DNA of 64,000 nucleotides. Origin: Latescibacteria bacterium UBA6620. Its GTDB lineage: Bacteria > Latescibacterota > UBA2968. The position numbers and the translations under genes were made by a program. Positions 1 to 7,716 of the stretch are shown here, piece after piece; positions within the stretch are counted from its first letter, which is position 1, and every line of letters begins with the position of its first letter. Under the pieces are notes generated by a model, which saw nothing but the letters and a program-made list of their open reading frames with translations, made no database searches and had not been told where the DNA came from. The DNA is taken from positions 798 through 64,797 of the forward strand of contig DJHM01000010.1 of NCBI GenBank assembly GCA_002433075.1. The letters run 5' to 3'.

Positions 1-480
1 CACGCCCGAAAGGCGTGGCTTCAGGGGCTGAGCCCGAAAGAGAACCGCGAAATTCCACCGCTCTGCTACGATCGAGTCTACCAGCTCAAGCGGGATTTCG
101 AGGACCTCGAGATCATCATCAATGGAGGTATCCGGACACTCGAAGAGGCGGATTCCCATCTTCGCTCCGTCGATGGGGTTATGATCGGCCGGGAGGCTTA
201 CCAGAATCCCTTTCTGCTGGCTTCTGTCGACGAAAAATTTTTCGGTGACGTAGGAGGTCCGACGCGTGAGACCATCCTGGATGGTCTGTATGACTACGTG
301 AGAGTGCAGACGCAGCAGGGAGTGAGGCTGCACAAGGTGACACGCCACGTCATTGGCTTGTTCGCTGGGATGCCGGGCGCACGTGCCTGGCGGCGCCATC
401 TTTCCGAGGAGGGTGTAAAGCCGGGTGCAGACGCAGAAGTTCTCAGGACGGCAGCCCGATTCGTGAAGGGTGGGATGTAG
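1..480 (+). CDS. dusA: tRNA-dihydrouridine synthase, DusA-type (5' end cut)
   Basis: C-terminal 159 codons of a flavin-dependent enzyme that reduces uridines to dihydrouridine in the tRNA D-loop. The reading frame is open from base 1, beginning HARKAWLQGLSPKENREIPP, a hallmark of the DusA subgroup. It continues with IIINGGIRT (phosphate/FMN-binding loop) and DGVMIGREAYQNPFLL, followed by the helical tRNA-binding domain to the stop. The missing N-terminal part is outside the window. It is convergent with the small leftward gene at 547-891, and a hairpin lies between the two. Assignment to DusA rather than DusB or DusC rests on the HARKAWLQGLSPKENR motif. Confidence 0.95.
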   Translation, partial: HARKAWLQGLSPKENREIPPLCYDRVYQLKRDFEDLEIIINGGIRTLEEADSHLRSVDGVMIGREAYQNPFLLASVDEKFFGDVGGPTRETILDGLYDYVRVQTQQGVRLHKVTRHVIGLFAGMPGARAWRRHLSEEGVKPGADAEVLRTAARFVKGGM

Positions 481-489
481 AACAGACGT

Positions 490-519
490 AAAAAGGGTCT
501 GCCACGTCGTGGCAGACCC
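490..519 (-). terminator. Intrinsic terminator of the leftward gene at 547-891
   Basis: A 12-bp perfect inverted repeat (GGGTCTGCCACG, single-base loop, complement) at 495-519. Read leftward it is followed by TTTTTACG, so it fits termination of the 547-891 gene. It may also stop rightward dusA transcripts, but no T-run follows on that side. Confidence 0.75.
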
Positions 520-546
520 CCAATGCGCAAGCGCGCTGGATGTTCG

Positions 547-891
547 TTAGAAGAATATGGTCGCCGTGGCATCCAGACATTCTTCTACCGTGCCTTCGGT
601 GAAGGTCGGATGAGGGGCGTACTTGTTCACGTCATACTTGTAGATCAAGAGCTTCCACTTGTTCGGGCCGAGGAATTCGAGCCGGGCGATCTTCCCGATG
701 CCTCTGACGTTCTTGTTCCCGAAGAACTTCCCGAACACGCCCGATTTCTCTTCCTTGACGACCTCCAGGAACATGTAGCTGGCCTTGAACCTCGCGCGAA
801 TGTCTATGATGTCACGCTTGGTGTATTTCTTTTTATGGCGGTCCAGCCTGTTGAGCGTCAGTTGTTTGTCGGACTCATTCGGTATGTTCAT
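547..891 (-). CDS. Hypothetical protein, 114 aa
   Basis: Small, lysine-rich protein with no family that I recognise and no signal peptide or membrane segment. The N-terminal half is basic (RLDRHKKKYTKRDIIDIRARFK). A glycine/phenylalanine stretch (GVFGKFFGNK) follows, then a compact, probably beta-rich C-terminal half (KIARLEFLGPNKWKLLIYKY). The end, GTVEECLDATATIFF, looks like a conserved C-terminal helix. An AGAGGT Shine-Dalgarno sits 5 nt before the ATG and a strong terminator follows the stop, so I prefer this strand over the overlapping rightward reading frame. Function unknown. Confidence 0.6.
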   Translation of the reverse strand: MNIPNESDKQLTLNRLDRHKKKYTKRDIIDIRARFKASYMFLEVVKEEKSGVFGKFFGNKNVRGIGKIARLEFLGPNKWKLLIYKYDVNKYAPHPTFTEGTVEECLDATATIFF

Positions 892-1048
892 GGGCTACCT
901 CTATGGGCCGGGGCACTCGACAGGGAAATATCGTCAAACTTCTTTGTTTGGGGAAGCGGGGCATCCGTATCGAGAATAAAACCGTGCACTTCAGTTCCAT
1001 AATTGCACAAAACATCCGTTTCTCCGCCACTCATTCGAGCAGGTTGGC

Positions 1049-1076
1049 TTGACCCTGAGAAATGCGGTCGTAATGT
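1049..1076 (+). promoter_or_regulatory. Weak promoter candidate upstream of the receiver protein
   Basis: TTGACC at 1049-1054, a 16-nt spacer, then TAATGT at 1071-1076, 40 nt before the ATG at 1117. The -10 match is poor. The 225 nt between 892 and 1116 hold nothing else I can support. Confidence 0.3.
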
Positions 1077-1116
1077 TATTGAACGGAGAGCGTTCCGTCA
1101 ACTCAGGGGGAGGAAC

Positions 1117-1482
1117 ATGGCCGGGAAGCGGATCCTCGTCATTGACGACGAACAGGCCTTTTGTGAGATGATGAAGGAATTGCTCACTTCAGAGAGATTT
1201 GAAGTGGAATACTCCGCGCATCCGATCGTGGCAACCGAACGCGCCCTGTCCGGGGACTATGATCTGATCACCTTGGATTTGAATCTCGAAGATCTCGACG
1301 GATCAGATGTGTGGTCTCTCTACTGTGACAGTGATGTGCCGACGCCCGTCGTGGTGATGTCGGGCTACCTGAATGAAGATACGCGTCAGGCCCTCAAGGA
1401 GGCTGGCGTGAACTATATGCTCGAGAAGCTGTTCAGAAAATCAGAACTCATGAATCTGATGCAAGAGGTCATTGGAAACTGA
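1117..1482 (+). CDS. Single-domain response regulator (receiver), orphan
   Basis: A 121-aa CheY-like receiver with no output domain, expected to pass phosphoryl signals by protein contact. The fold is complete: acidic pair D10-D11 in ILVIDDE, phospho-acceptor D54 in LITLDLN, switch Ser82 in VVMSGY, and Lys104. The usual K-P-F loop is altered to EKLF, so the proline after the conserved lysine is lost. The ATG at 1117 has GGGGAGG 7 nt upstream; upstream in-frame starts would add a basic extension with no Shine-Dalgarno. It stands alone between a promoter candidate and a strong terminator, with no histidine kinase nearby. It is related in style to the receiver at 3674-4045. Confidence 0.9.
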   Translation: MAGKRILVIDDEQAFCEMMKELLTSERFEVEYSAHPIVATERALSGDYDLITLDLNLEDLDGSDVWSLYCDSDVPTPVVVMSGYLNEDTRQALKEAGVNYMLEKLFRKSELMNLMQEVIGN

Positions 1483-1503
1483 AACGATGAACACAAACGA
1501 TGA

Positions 1504-1534
1504 AGGGTCCACCCCAACGGGGTGGACCCTTTTT
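1504..1534 (+). terminator. Intrinsic terminator after the receiver gene
   Basis: Perfect 12-bp stem AGGGTCCACCCC / GGGGTGGACCCT with an AAC loop, followed by TTTTT. It ends the transcript of the gene at 1117-1482 before the opposing tRNA gene. Confidence 0.9.
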
Positions 1535-1546
1535 CGATCTCAAAAG

Positions 1547-1619
1547 TGGAGCTGAGGGGGATCGAACCCCTGACCTCCTGAATGCCATTCAGGCGCTCTC
1601 CCATCTGAGCTACAGCCCC
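1547..1619 (-). tRNA. tRNA-Ala (anticodon GGC)
   Basis: Cloverleaf on the minus strand: acceptor GGGGCTG pairs with CAGCTCC (one G-U), discriminator A. D-arm TAGCTCAGATGGGAGAGC, anticodon stem CCTGA/TCAGG around loop ATGGCAT (anticodon GGC), T-arm with GTTCGATCC. The 3' CCA is not encoded, unlike the three other tRNAs in the window. Confidence 0.97.
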
Positions 1620-1633
1620 AGCAAGGTGGCGTA

Positions 1634-1662
1634 AGTCTATCTCTCCGCCTAAGTTCTGTCAA
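1634..1662 (-). promoter_or_regulatory. Promoter of tRNA-Ala
   Basis: On the minus strand, TTGACA (1662-1657), 17-nt spacer, TAGACT (1639-1634), about 15 nt before the tRNA 5' end. Position, spacing and hexamers agree with the other promoters found in the window. Confidence 0.75.
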
Positions 1663-1674
1663 GGCAAATGATCG

Positions 1675-3672
1675 TTATCCGGCGGCCTCCACGATCCCAA
1701 TCAGAGTTTTCTCGTCGATGATCTCAATGCCCAGTTCCTCCGCTTTGGTCTTTTTTGAGCCCGCCTTTTCTCCCGCAATCAGCAGGTCGGTTTTCGCGCT
1801 TAGGCTCGAAGTTGGACGTCCTCCTAGCTGTCGAACCAAGTCCTGCGCTTCCTGTCTGGACCATCTCTCAAGCGTGCCTGTGACGACAACGACTTTGCCG
1901 TCGAACGGCCTGATAGTCAGGTCCCCGGTTTCCCCGCTCTCGGCTTCAAGCTGCAGGCCAGCCATCCTTAGTTTCTCGATCACGCGCCAGTTGTCGTCGT
2001 TGTCGAGGTAGGCCCGCAGGCTCGTAGCGATTGTGGGTCCAATTTCGTCGACGGCCAGAAGATCTTCTTCTGACACCGCTTTGAGGGCGTCGATCGAGCC
2101 GAACGCATCAGCCAGGTTTCGGGCGACGGTCGCCCCAATGTGTCGGATTCCGAGGGCGAAAAGGACGCGGTGAAACGGGCGGGTTTTGCTGGCCTCGAGC
2201 CCGTCGCGCAGATTCTGGGCGGAACGCTCTCCCATGCGTTCCAGTTCGGCAACCTTCTCGATCGGTAAATCGTAGAGGTCGGCGACGTCGCAGACGCGAT
2301 TCTCGTCAATGAGGAGACCGACAAGCGCGGTCCCGAGGCCTTCGATATCCATGGCGGTTCGAGAGGCGAAGTGGCGTGTGTTTCCCTTCAGCTGCGCTGG
2401 GCACGCTGCGTTTACGCAGCGGATAGCCACCTCTGCCTCGTCCCGGACGAGAGCGCTCTCGCAAGCCGGACACTGGTCCGGGAAGTCGAAGGGCCGCAAG
2501 TCCTGGGGGCGTTTCTCCTCGACCACGCGTACGATTTTCGGAATGATATCGCCACCCTTTTCGATGATGACGGTATCGCCCTCACGCACATCCTTTCGCG
2601 CCAGTTCGTCGGCGTTGTGAAGACTGGCCCGGCTGACGGTCGTCCCCGCGACCTGCACCGGAAGGAGATGGGCAACTGGCGTGACGGCACCGGTCCGACC
2701 GACTTGCAGCCCGATCCGTTTGAGGACGGTTTCGGCTTGTTCTGCGGAGAACTTAAATGCGATTGCCCATCGGGGGGTTTTGGCGGTACTGCCGAGCTCG
2801 GACTGGAGTGATAGATCGTCCAGTTTGACGACGATGCCATCGATGTCGTAGGGCAGATCGGGACGAAGTCCATCGCAACTTTCCCAGAAAGCGATGATAT
2901 CTTCGGGCCGTGTGGCGAGGACGCGATGTGGATTGACCGCGAACCCCAGAGTCTCCAGGAGGTCGAGGTTGCTGTAGTGTGAAGGAGTTTCTGCGCCAAT
3001 CATCGCGTAGGCAAAAAAACTCAATTGTCGTTGGGCCACCGATCTGGGATCCTGCAGCTTAAGCGTTCCGGCCGCGGAGTTTCTGGGGTTCGCGAAGAGC
3101 GGTTCGCCCTCTTCTTCGCGCTGGCGGTTTATGGCAGAGAAAACCTCGTGTCCGAGATACACTTCGCCACGGATCTCGCACGAGGGAAGCGGCTCCCTGA
3201 GACGGATCGGTATGGTCCTGATCGTCCGGACATTGGGCGTGATATCCTCACCCTGTGTCCCATCCCCACGGGTAACGGCTCTCACCAGGAGGCCTTGTTC
3301 GTAGTGGATACTAAGGGCGACCCCATCGATTTTGAGCTCGCACGCGTACGTCAGGTCACGGTTGGGGAGTTCCCGCTCCATCCTTTCCACGAACTCTCGC
3401 ACTTCATCGCCAGAGTAGGTGTTTTCCAGGCTGAGCATCGGTGTGCGGTGAACGACGGTGGGAAAGCTCTTGGAAAGGTTGGACCCGACCCGCTGAGACG
3501 GAGAATCGGCCCTGAGGTGTTCGGGGTGACTTTCTTCGAGATCCTGCAGCTCTCTGAGCAGCTGATCGTATTCACGATCAGAGATGGTCGGTTGAGCGAG
3601 GACGTTGTAGCGGTAGTTGTGCTCGTTCAGGGAGTGGACAAGTTCGTCGATTCGTTCCTTCGGTCCAGACAC
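1675..3672 (-). CDS. ligA: NAD-dependent DNA ligase LigA
   Basis: 665-aa bacterial replicative ligase sealing nicks with NAD+ as the adenylate donor. Full domain order is present: Ia domain (NYRYNVL, SDREYDQLL), adenylation domain with catalytic Lys114 in CELKIDGVAL, and OB fold. Then come a Cys4 zinc finger (CPAC...CVNAACPAQ, near 400-422), helix-hairpin-helix repeats (FALGIRHIGATVARNLA) and a C-terminal BRCT domain from about 590 (VVVTGTLERWSRQEA). Start is GTG, one base after the stop of the receiver gene at 3674-4045, with GGAAAG upstream, so the two are co-transcribed and probably translationally coupled. Length is normal for the family. Confidence 0.97.
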   Translation of the reverse strand: MSGPKERIDELVHSLNEHNYRYNVLAQPTISDREYDQLLRELQDLEESHPEHLRADSPSQRVGSNLSKSFPTVVHRTPMLSLENTYSGDEVREFVERMERELPNRDLTYACELKIDGVALSIHYEQGLLVRAVTRGDGTQGEDITPNVRTIRTIPIRLREPLPSCEIRGEVYLGHEVFSAINRQREEEGEPLFANPRNSAAGTLKLQDPRSVAQRQLSFFAYAMIGAETPSHYSNLDLLETLGFAVNPHRVLATRPEDIIAFWESCDGLRPDLPYDIDGIVVKLDDLSLQSELGSTAKTPRWAIAFKFSAEQAETVLKRIGLQVGRTGAVTPVAHLLPVQVAGTTVSRASLHNADELARKDVREGDTVIIEKGGDIIPKIVRVVEEKRPQDLRPFDFPDQCPACESALVRDEAEVAIRCVNAACPAQLKGNTRHFASRTAMDIEGLGTALVGLLIDENRVCDVADLYDLPIEKVAELERMGERSAQNLRDGLEASKTRPFHRVLFALGIRHIGATVARNLADAFGSIDALKAVSEEDLLAVDEIGPTIATSLRAYLDNDDNWRVIEKLRMAGLQLEAESGETGDLTIRPFDGKVVVVTGTLERWSRQEAQDLVRQLGGRPTSSLSAKTDLLIAGEKAGSKKTKAEELGIEIIDEKTLIGIVEAAG

Positions 3673-3673
3673 T

Positions 3674-4045
3674 TCAGCTCTTTCCTATGTGATCTTTGAC
3701 CAAGAGCAGCAGCTTTTCAGCCTCAAAGGGCTTTGGAAGGTAGCCGACGACGCCCAGTCCCTCGAGCGTTGCCTCGGTGTCGTCATTGAGGTAGGCGGAG
3801 ATGACAATTAGAGGTGTCGATCGGTTGGGGCCATCCTCCGATACGAGCGCCTCGATCACACTGAGTCCATCCAGGGAGGGCATGTTCAGGTCGACCGTAA
3901 TGAGGTCGAACGATTCTGCCTGGGCCATGGAAAGGGCGGCGTGACCATCTCCAACGAGGCGAGGAGAGATGTCGGCGAGCTTCAGGATTTCGCCGATGGA
4001 TTCCCGCACAGGTCTCTGGTCTTCGATCACGAGGGCGCGTTTCAG
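3674..4045 (-). CDS. Single-domain response regulator, probable CTG start
   Basis: CheY-like receiver co-transcribed with ligA. With the start placed at CTG (4045-4043) the protein begins KRALVIEDQRPVRESI and has the normal first beta strand. Acidic pair E8-D9, phospho-acceptor D52 in LITVDLNMPSLDG, Ser81 in place of Thr, and Lys103 in YLPKPF follow. The first ATG/GTG/TTG in frame is a GTG at 4030 that would cut off strand one. GGAG lies 7 nt before the CTG, and a consensus-like promoter starts transcription about 17 nt upstream. No output domain, no kinase nearby. It resembles the receiver at 1117-1482 (same LITxDLN and SxYLN patterns). Confidence 0.88.
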   Translation of the reverse strand: MKRALVIEDQRPVRESIGEILKLADISPRLVGDGHAALSMAQAESFDLITVDLNMPSLDGLSVIEALVSEDGPNRSTPLIVISAYLNDDTEATLEGLGVVGYLPKPFEAEKLLLLVKDHIGKS

Positions 4046-4068
4046 GTCATTTCTCCAGTGTGGGGTCG

Positions 4069-4097
4069 ATAGTAGCCGGAAGGGGTGCGGGTGTCAA
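4069..4097 (-). promoter_or_regulatory. Promoter of the receiver-ligA operon
   Basis: On the minus strand, TTGACA (4097-4092), 17-nt spacer, TACTAT (4074-4069). The predicted transcript start near 4062 leaves a leader of about 17 nt before the CTG codon at 4045. Confidence 0.7.
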
Positions 4098-4115
4098 GTG
4101 ACGACGCGGGGATAG

Positions 4116-4146
4116 AAAAAGCCCCCGACGAGAGATCGTCGAGGGC
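4116..4146 (-). terminator. Intrinsic terminator of the HU-like gene
   Basis: On the minus strand, GCCCTCGACGA pairs with TCGTCGGGGGC around a short loop, followed by TTTTT. It lies 24 nt downstream of the stop of the gene at 4170-4541. Confidence 0.85.
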
Positions 4147-4169
4147 GACGGGTTGGAACGCGGTTCCGC

Positions 4170-4541
4170 TCAGTTTTCAGGGGCGAATCCGGTGGATCCG
4201 CCAGCGTCTTGCGTGGGCAAGGGGCTCTGCTCAGTCTCCAAATGTTGATCAGCAGGCCGGTGGAGTTCCTCTTTGAGGAGCTTTCCTGGCCTGAAGTGCG
4301 TTTTTCTTCGAGCGGGCACGTAAATGACCTGACCCGTTCGAGGGTTCCGGGCTGCAGGCTTCGGCCGGGTCTCTTTCACCTGAAAAACACCGAATCCGCG
4401 GATTTCGATCCTTTCGGCCTTCATCAGGCTCTCCCGCATCGCTTCGAAAACGGTGTCCACCATCTCGGACGCGAGGTTCTTCTTACAGCCCGTCTCCTCG
4501 CTGACCAGAAGTGCCAATTCCTTCTTGGTGGTGGTGCCCAA
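4170..4541 (-). CDS. HU/IHF-family DNA-binding protein with a C-terminal tail
   Basis: 123-aa nucleoid protein that bends DNA as a dimer. The HU/IHF fold occupies residues 3-95 (TTKKELALLVSEETGCKK; helix pair; RIEIRGFGVFQVKETRPK; DNA-wrapping arm ARNPRTGQVIYVPARRK). It then has an unusual acidic/polar tail of about 28 residues (HLETEQSPLPTQDAGG). Start is TTG, chosen because a perfect AGGAGGTG sits 6 nt upstream. It has its own promoter and terminator, so it is monocistronic. A second, shorter HU is at 37791-38063. The fused GFGVF and arm pattern is closer to IHF than to HU, but no partner subunit is seen. Confidence 0.92.
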   Translation of the reverse strand: MGTTTKKELALLVSEETGCKKNLASEMVDTVFEAMRESLMKAERIEIRGFGVFQVKETRPKPAARNPRTGQVIYVPARRKTHFRPGKLLKEELHRPADQHLETEQSPLPTQDAGGSTGFAPEN

Positions 4542-4598
4542 GATTCACCTCCTGGGATGGTGCAGGCCGGAGTACATACGATCACTACACGTTGCGTT

Positions 4599-4627
4599 AA
4601 ATTAGCATAATCAATGGGTTGTGTCAA
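4599..4627 (-). promoter_or_regulatory. Promoter of the HU-like gene, extended -10
   Basis: On the minus strand, TTGACA (4627-4622), 17-nt spacer ending TATGC, then TAATTT (4604-4599); the TGnTAATTT form is an extended -10. The leader before the TTG start is about 50 nt. Confidence 0.75.
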
Positions 4628-4645
4628 GTTTTGGAATCGCCTGGC

Positions 4646-5476
4646 TTACCTCTGGAGGACGCAAAACGCGGCCAGACCGACGATCGTGGCCCACTTGAGC
4701 AAGCGGCTGGCCCTGGAGAATCGCTCCGGCAACGGGCTCTTCCAAATCCGATAGAGTATCGTGAGGAGCAGGATATCGAGAACGGCGATTGCCGCGAGAT
4801 AGGGATGTTCGACGTGTTCGGACCATAAGGCGGGAAATGGGGTGACGAGGATCAGGAGCACGAGCAGGGCCGAAGCGGCCCAGAGGGCGACGTTGACCCC
4901 GAGGTGTCCGGGCAGCGTGGCCCCTCCTCTTTCCCGGTCGGGGCCGAGGTCCTCCAGATCCTTGATAATCTCGCGACTTAGATGGAGTGTGAAAGCGAAC
5001 ATGGTAATCGGCCAGATCCCGCGAAGACTGCCAACCGCAAATCCTCCGTAGATGAAGGTGGAGGCTGCGATCGCTGCGATCAGCGCGTTCCCGAAAAAGG
5101 GCCACCATTTTGCTCGACGGTTGTAAAACCACAGTCCGAAGGTGTTGACCCCGGCTATCGCCAGGCAACTGGGGGGTAGGGCCATTGCCGAAACGCATCC
5201 GACGAGGGCGCAAGCCCAAGTGACGCGCCGGGCGGCGTGGACCGAAATTCCGCTGGCCGGCAAGGGGCGATTGGGATGGGCAAGCCGATCGACTTCAACG
5301 TCCACGATATCGTTGTGGCCGTTGCCGAAGCCGGCGATCAGCGTTGCGGAGAATGCGGCGATGAAGGCTGGGAGGGTCAACTGCCCGGTGGCTAACCACG
5401 CTGCAAGAAGGACTGAGCCCGCCGTGATGAGGCCGTTGATCGGGCGGAGTAACTCGATGGATGCCCGAATCGGCAA
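4646..5476 (-). CDS. UbiA-family prenyltransferase
   Basis: 276-aa integral membrane enzyme with about eight hydrophobic segments that should transfer an isoprenoid chain to an acceptor in the cytoplasmic membrane. Both Mg-diphosphate motifs are present: NGHNDIVDVEVDRLAHPNRP (residues 53-71) and KDLEDLGPDRERGGATLP. The first motif and the short length resemble geranylgeranylglyceryl-phosphate/(S)-2,3-di-O-geranylgeranylglyceryl-phosphate-synthase-like members of the family, but the acceptor cannot be read from sequence. Start is TTG 6 nt after the stop of the XPB helicase, so it is in that operon. Quinone, heme and chlorophyll branches are alternatives. Confidence 0.88.
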   Translation of the reverse strand: MPIRASIELLRPINGLITAGSVLLAAWLATGQLTLPAFIAAFSATLIAGFGNGHNDIVDVEVDRLAHPNRPLPASGISVHAARRVTWACALVGCVSAMALPPSCLAIAGVNTFGLWFYNRRAKWWPFFGNALIAAIAASTFIYGGFAVGSLRGIWPITMFAFTLHLSREIIKDLEDLGPDRERGGATLPGHLGVNVALWAASALLVLLILVTPFPALWSEHVEHPYLAAIAVLDILLLTILYRIWKSPLPERFSRASRLLKWATIVGLAAFCVLQR

Positions 5477-5482
5477 AGTCGA

Positions 5483-7180
5483 TCAGCCAGCCTGGGCGGG
5501 GGACGTTACGTCCGTAGCATCGTGAATGGAGTAACGATATCCCTGTTCGGTCAGGAACATTTGCCGGTTTCGGGCGAACTCCTGCTCACGAGTGTCCTTC
5601 GTTACGAGGGTGTAGAAGTGGGCTAGATTGTCACCCTCTTTGGGGCGCAGAATCCGGCCGAGGCGTTGCGCTTCTTCCTGCCGCGAACCGAACGTGCCGG
5701 AGACCTGTATGGCCACGTTCGCATCGGGAAGGTCCACAGCAAAGTTGGCTACTTTGGAGACGATCAGCAGATTCAGCTGTTTCTTGCGGAAGCGATCGTA
5801 GAGTTTATCACGCTCCTCGCTGGGTGTCTTCCCTTGGATAATCGGGGCATTGAGCTCCTTGGAAAGTTCCTCGAGCTGATCGAGATACTGACCGATGACC
5901 AGGATCTGGTCGCCTGAATGCGAGTCGACGAGGCGGCGGACTAGATCGATTTTGTCGGGGTTCTCCGAAGAGATTCTGAACTTCGCACGGCCGCCTGCTA
6001 CCGCGTAATCGAGCCGTAGTTTCTCCGGAAGCGGAATCCGGATCTCCTTGCACGCGGCTATCGCGATCCACCCTTTCGACTCGAGCTCTCGCCACGGGAC
6101 GTCGTAGCGTTTTGGTCCGATCAGGCTGAACACATCCGTTTCGAGACCGTCCTCCCGTACGAGCGTGGCCGTTAATCCGAGGCGCCGCCTGGCCTGGAGT
6201 TCGGCCGTGAAGCGAAAAACCGGGGCAGGAAGCAAATGCACTTCATCGTAGATGATGAGCCCCCATCCTCCTTCGTTGAAAAGACTGAAGTGGGGAAAAT
6301 CGCCTCCCTTTTCTCTTCGGTAGGTCAGAATGTGATAGGTCGCCACTGTAACGGGCTTGATCTCCTTGCGCTCTCCAGAGTATTCGCCGACCTGATCCTC
6401 ACGCAGATCCGTCTTGTCGAGGACTTCGGCGAGCCATTGCCTGGAAGCGGTGATGTTCGTCGTCAAAACGAGTGTTTGGGCCTGATATTGATGCATCACG
6501 GCCAGCCCCACGATCGTTTTACCTGCGCCGCACGGCAGGACGATCGTCCCGCTGCCTCCATCGGGGCCTCCTCCAGCGTAGAAGATTTCGGAGGCCTCAC
6601 GCTGGTAGTCCCGTAGTGCGAAGGATTCACCAAAAAGGGTTTCGTCGCGGAGGGAGAAGGAGAGTGGGGACCCCGCGAGGTAGCCTGCGAGGTCTCGAAC
6701 TGGAAAACCCACCTTGGTGAGGGCTTGTTTCAGGTGACCCCGATAGAGGGGTTCGACGGCTGCCCGATGATCATCGAGGCGTTCTTTGATGTAGGGTTCT
6801 ACGGTTTTGTGTCGCAGGATTTCGACAAGCAAGAGAGGGTCATCAGCGGTCAGGACCAGGTGGTCTCCGTCCCGATCGAGCTCGATTCGTCCGTAACGCG
6901 CGATCGTCTCTTCGATCTCGACGTTTACGTTCTGAGGGATCTCGTACTTCCCATGCGTCTCGAGCGCTTCGCCGATTTCGACAGCGTTCAATCCCGCAGC
7001 TGCTGCATTCCAGAGTGAGAGGGGCGTAATTCTGTAGGTGTGGATGTGTTCGGGACTTTTCTCGAGTTCCGCGAATCGCGCAAGTACGTCCCGCGCCGCC
7101 TCATATCTGGGGCTGTTGACCTCGAGGAGGACGGTCAGGTCGCTCTGAACGATGAGTGGATTTTCGGGAGCGTAGTTCAT
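5483..7180 (-). CDS. XPB/Ssl2-type DNA helicase (bacterial XPB)
   Basis: 565-aa superfamily 2 helicase of the XPB type. An N-terminal beta-rich XPB damage-recognition/Helicase_C_3-like region (PLIVQSDLTVLLEV) precedes the helicase core. The core has Walker A LPCGAGKTIVG, IIYDEVHLLP (DEVH box), and the XPB-specific R-E-D motif in TATLVREDGLE. The second RecA domain carries motif VI QEEAQRLGRILRPKEG. The ATG at 7180 is used: an in-frame reading start further upstream would lie before the predicted transcription start. First gene of an operon with a UbiA-type enzyme. Bacterial XPBs unwind 3'-5' and are linked to DNA repair; no role is shown here. Confidence 0.92.
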   Translation of the reverse strand: MNYAPENPLIVQSDLTVLLEVNSPRYEAARDVLARFAELEKSPEHIHTYRITPLSLWNAAAAGLNAVEIGEALETHGKYEIPQNVNVEIEETIARYGRIELDRDGDHLVLTADDPLLLVEILRHKTVEPYIKERLDDHRAAVEPLYRGHLKQALTKVGFPVRDLAGYLAGSPLSFSLRDETLFGESFALRDYQREASEIFYAGGGPDGGSGTIVLPCGAGKTIVGLAVMHQYQAQTLVLTTNITASRQWLAEVLDKTDLREDQVGEYSGERKEIKPVTVATYHILTYRREKGGDFPHFSLFNEGGWGLIIYDEVHLLPAPVFRFTAELQARRRLGLTATLVREDGLETDVFSLIGPKRYDVPWRELESKGWIAIAACKEIRIPLPEKLRLDYAVAGGRAKFRISSENPDKIDLVRRLVDSHSGDQILVIGQYLDQLEELSKELNAPIIQGKTPSEERDKLYDRFRKKQLNLLIVSKVANFAVDLPDANVAIQVSGTFGSRQEEAQRLGRILRPKEGDNLAHFYTLVTKDTREQEFARNRQMFLTEQGYRYSIHDATDVTSPAQAG

Positions 7181-7263
7181 TGATAGAGGTGTGTGCGAGG
7201 ATCGGACGGATGTTGCCCGCCCTCGATATCGGGCTTCCAAACGGCCACGCCCGAAACGACTCA

Positions 7264-7292
7264 ACTATAGGGGAATCAACGACCTTTGTCAA
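7264..7292 (-). promoter_or_regulatory. Promoter of the XPB-UbiA operon
   Basis: On the minus strand, TTGACA (7292-7287), 17-nt spacer, TATAGT (7269-7264). Transcription should begin near 7257, 77 nt before the ATG at 7180. This argues against any start codon at 7264. Confidence 0.85.
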
Positions 7293-7324
7293 TTTCTCAG
7301 GGGCTTCAGGAGCCGTGAATGCGA

Positions 7325-7353
7325 TTGACAGGCCATAGGGGTTCGCTTAATTT
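7325..7353 (+). promoter_or_regulatory. Promoter of the zinc-ribbon/tsaD unit
   Basis: TTGACA at 7325-7330, 17-nt spacer, TAATTT at 7348-7353, divergent from the XPB promoter. It has the same hexamers and spacing as the HU-like gene promoter at 4599-4627. Predicted leader about 90 nt. Confidence 0.75.
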
Positions 7354-7450
7354 TAGATTGTCCGTAAAAGGCGTGTATTCACCGTCTTCCGGGCTTCGGG
7401 CCACTACGGGTCGGGGCTTATAGGGGGCGCGTTGGAGTGGAGGGGGAAAG

Positions 7451-7642
7451 ATGGAGCATATGTTTCCATCGTGTCAAAAGTGTGAAAGCGGCGTCCTGCT
7501 GCCCCTGTCGGATTACGGCCGCGAAGGGGCATCGATCAAGTACAAAGCGTGGGTATGTAACAACCCCGACTGCGGGTTCAACTTACGTATCGATAACGGC
7601 GAAATCAGCGTCGGAAGAGACATTACCGAATCTTACAAGTGA
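7451..7642 (+). CDS. Small zinc-ribbon protein, 63 aa
   Basis: Very small protein with two cysteine pairs, CQKC (residues 8-11) and CNNPDC, spaced as in a rubredoxin-like zinc ribbon. The second has a five-residue knuckle (C-NNPD-C). The rest is polar with no membrane segment. A strong GGAGGGGGAAAG Shine-Dalgarno precedes the ATG and a good promoter lies upstream, so it is very likely expressed. It sits 74 nt before tsaD with a hairpin between. I do not recognise a specific family; nucleic-acid binding or a small metal-binding structural role are both possible. Confidence 0.75.
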   Translation: MEHMFPSCQKCESGVLLPLSDYGREGASIKYKAWVCNNPDCGFNLRIDNGEISVGRDITESYK

Positions 7643-7666
7643 TCTGCGCGCCCTTGCAGGTCGTCT

Positions 7667-7697
7667 AGCCGGGTGAGACTCCTCTCGCCCGGCTCTC
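7667..7697 (+). terminator. Terminator-like hairpin between the zinc-ribbon gene and tsaD
   Basis: AGCCGGGTGAG (7667-7677) pairs with CTCGCCCGGCT (7684-7694) around ACTCCT. The 3' tract CTCTGTTT is only partly T-rich, so it may attenuate rather than fully stop transcription into tsaD. Confidence 0.55.
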
Positions 7698-7716
7698 TGT
7701 TTATTGGGGGGCTGCC

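Noticed and set aside
523..1002. A 159-codon rightward frame opposite the 114-aa gene
   Set aside because: It lacks a Shine-Dalgarno and covers the terminator-bearing leftward gene, which has better start signals.
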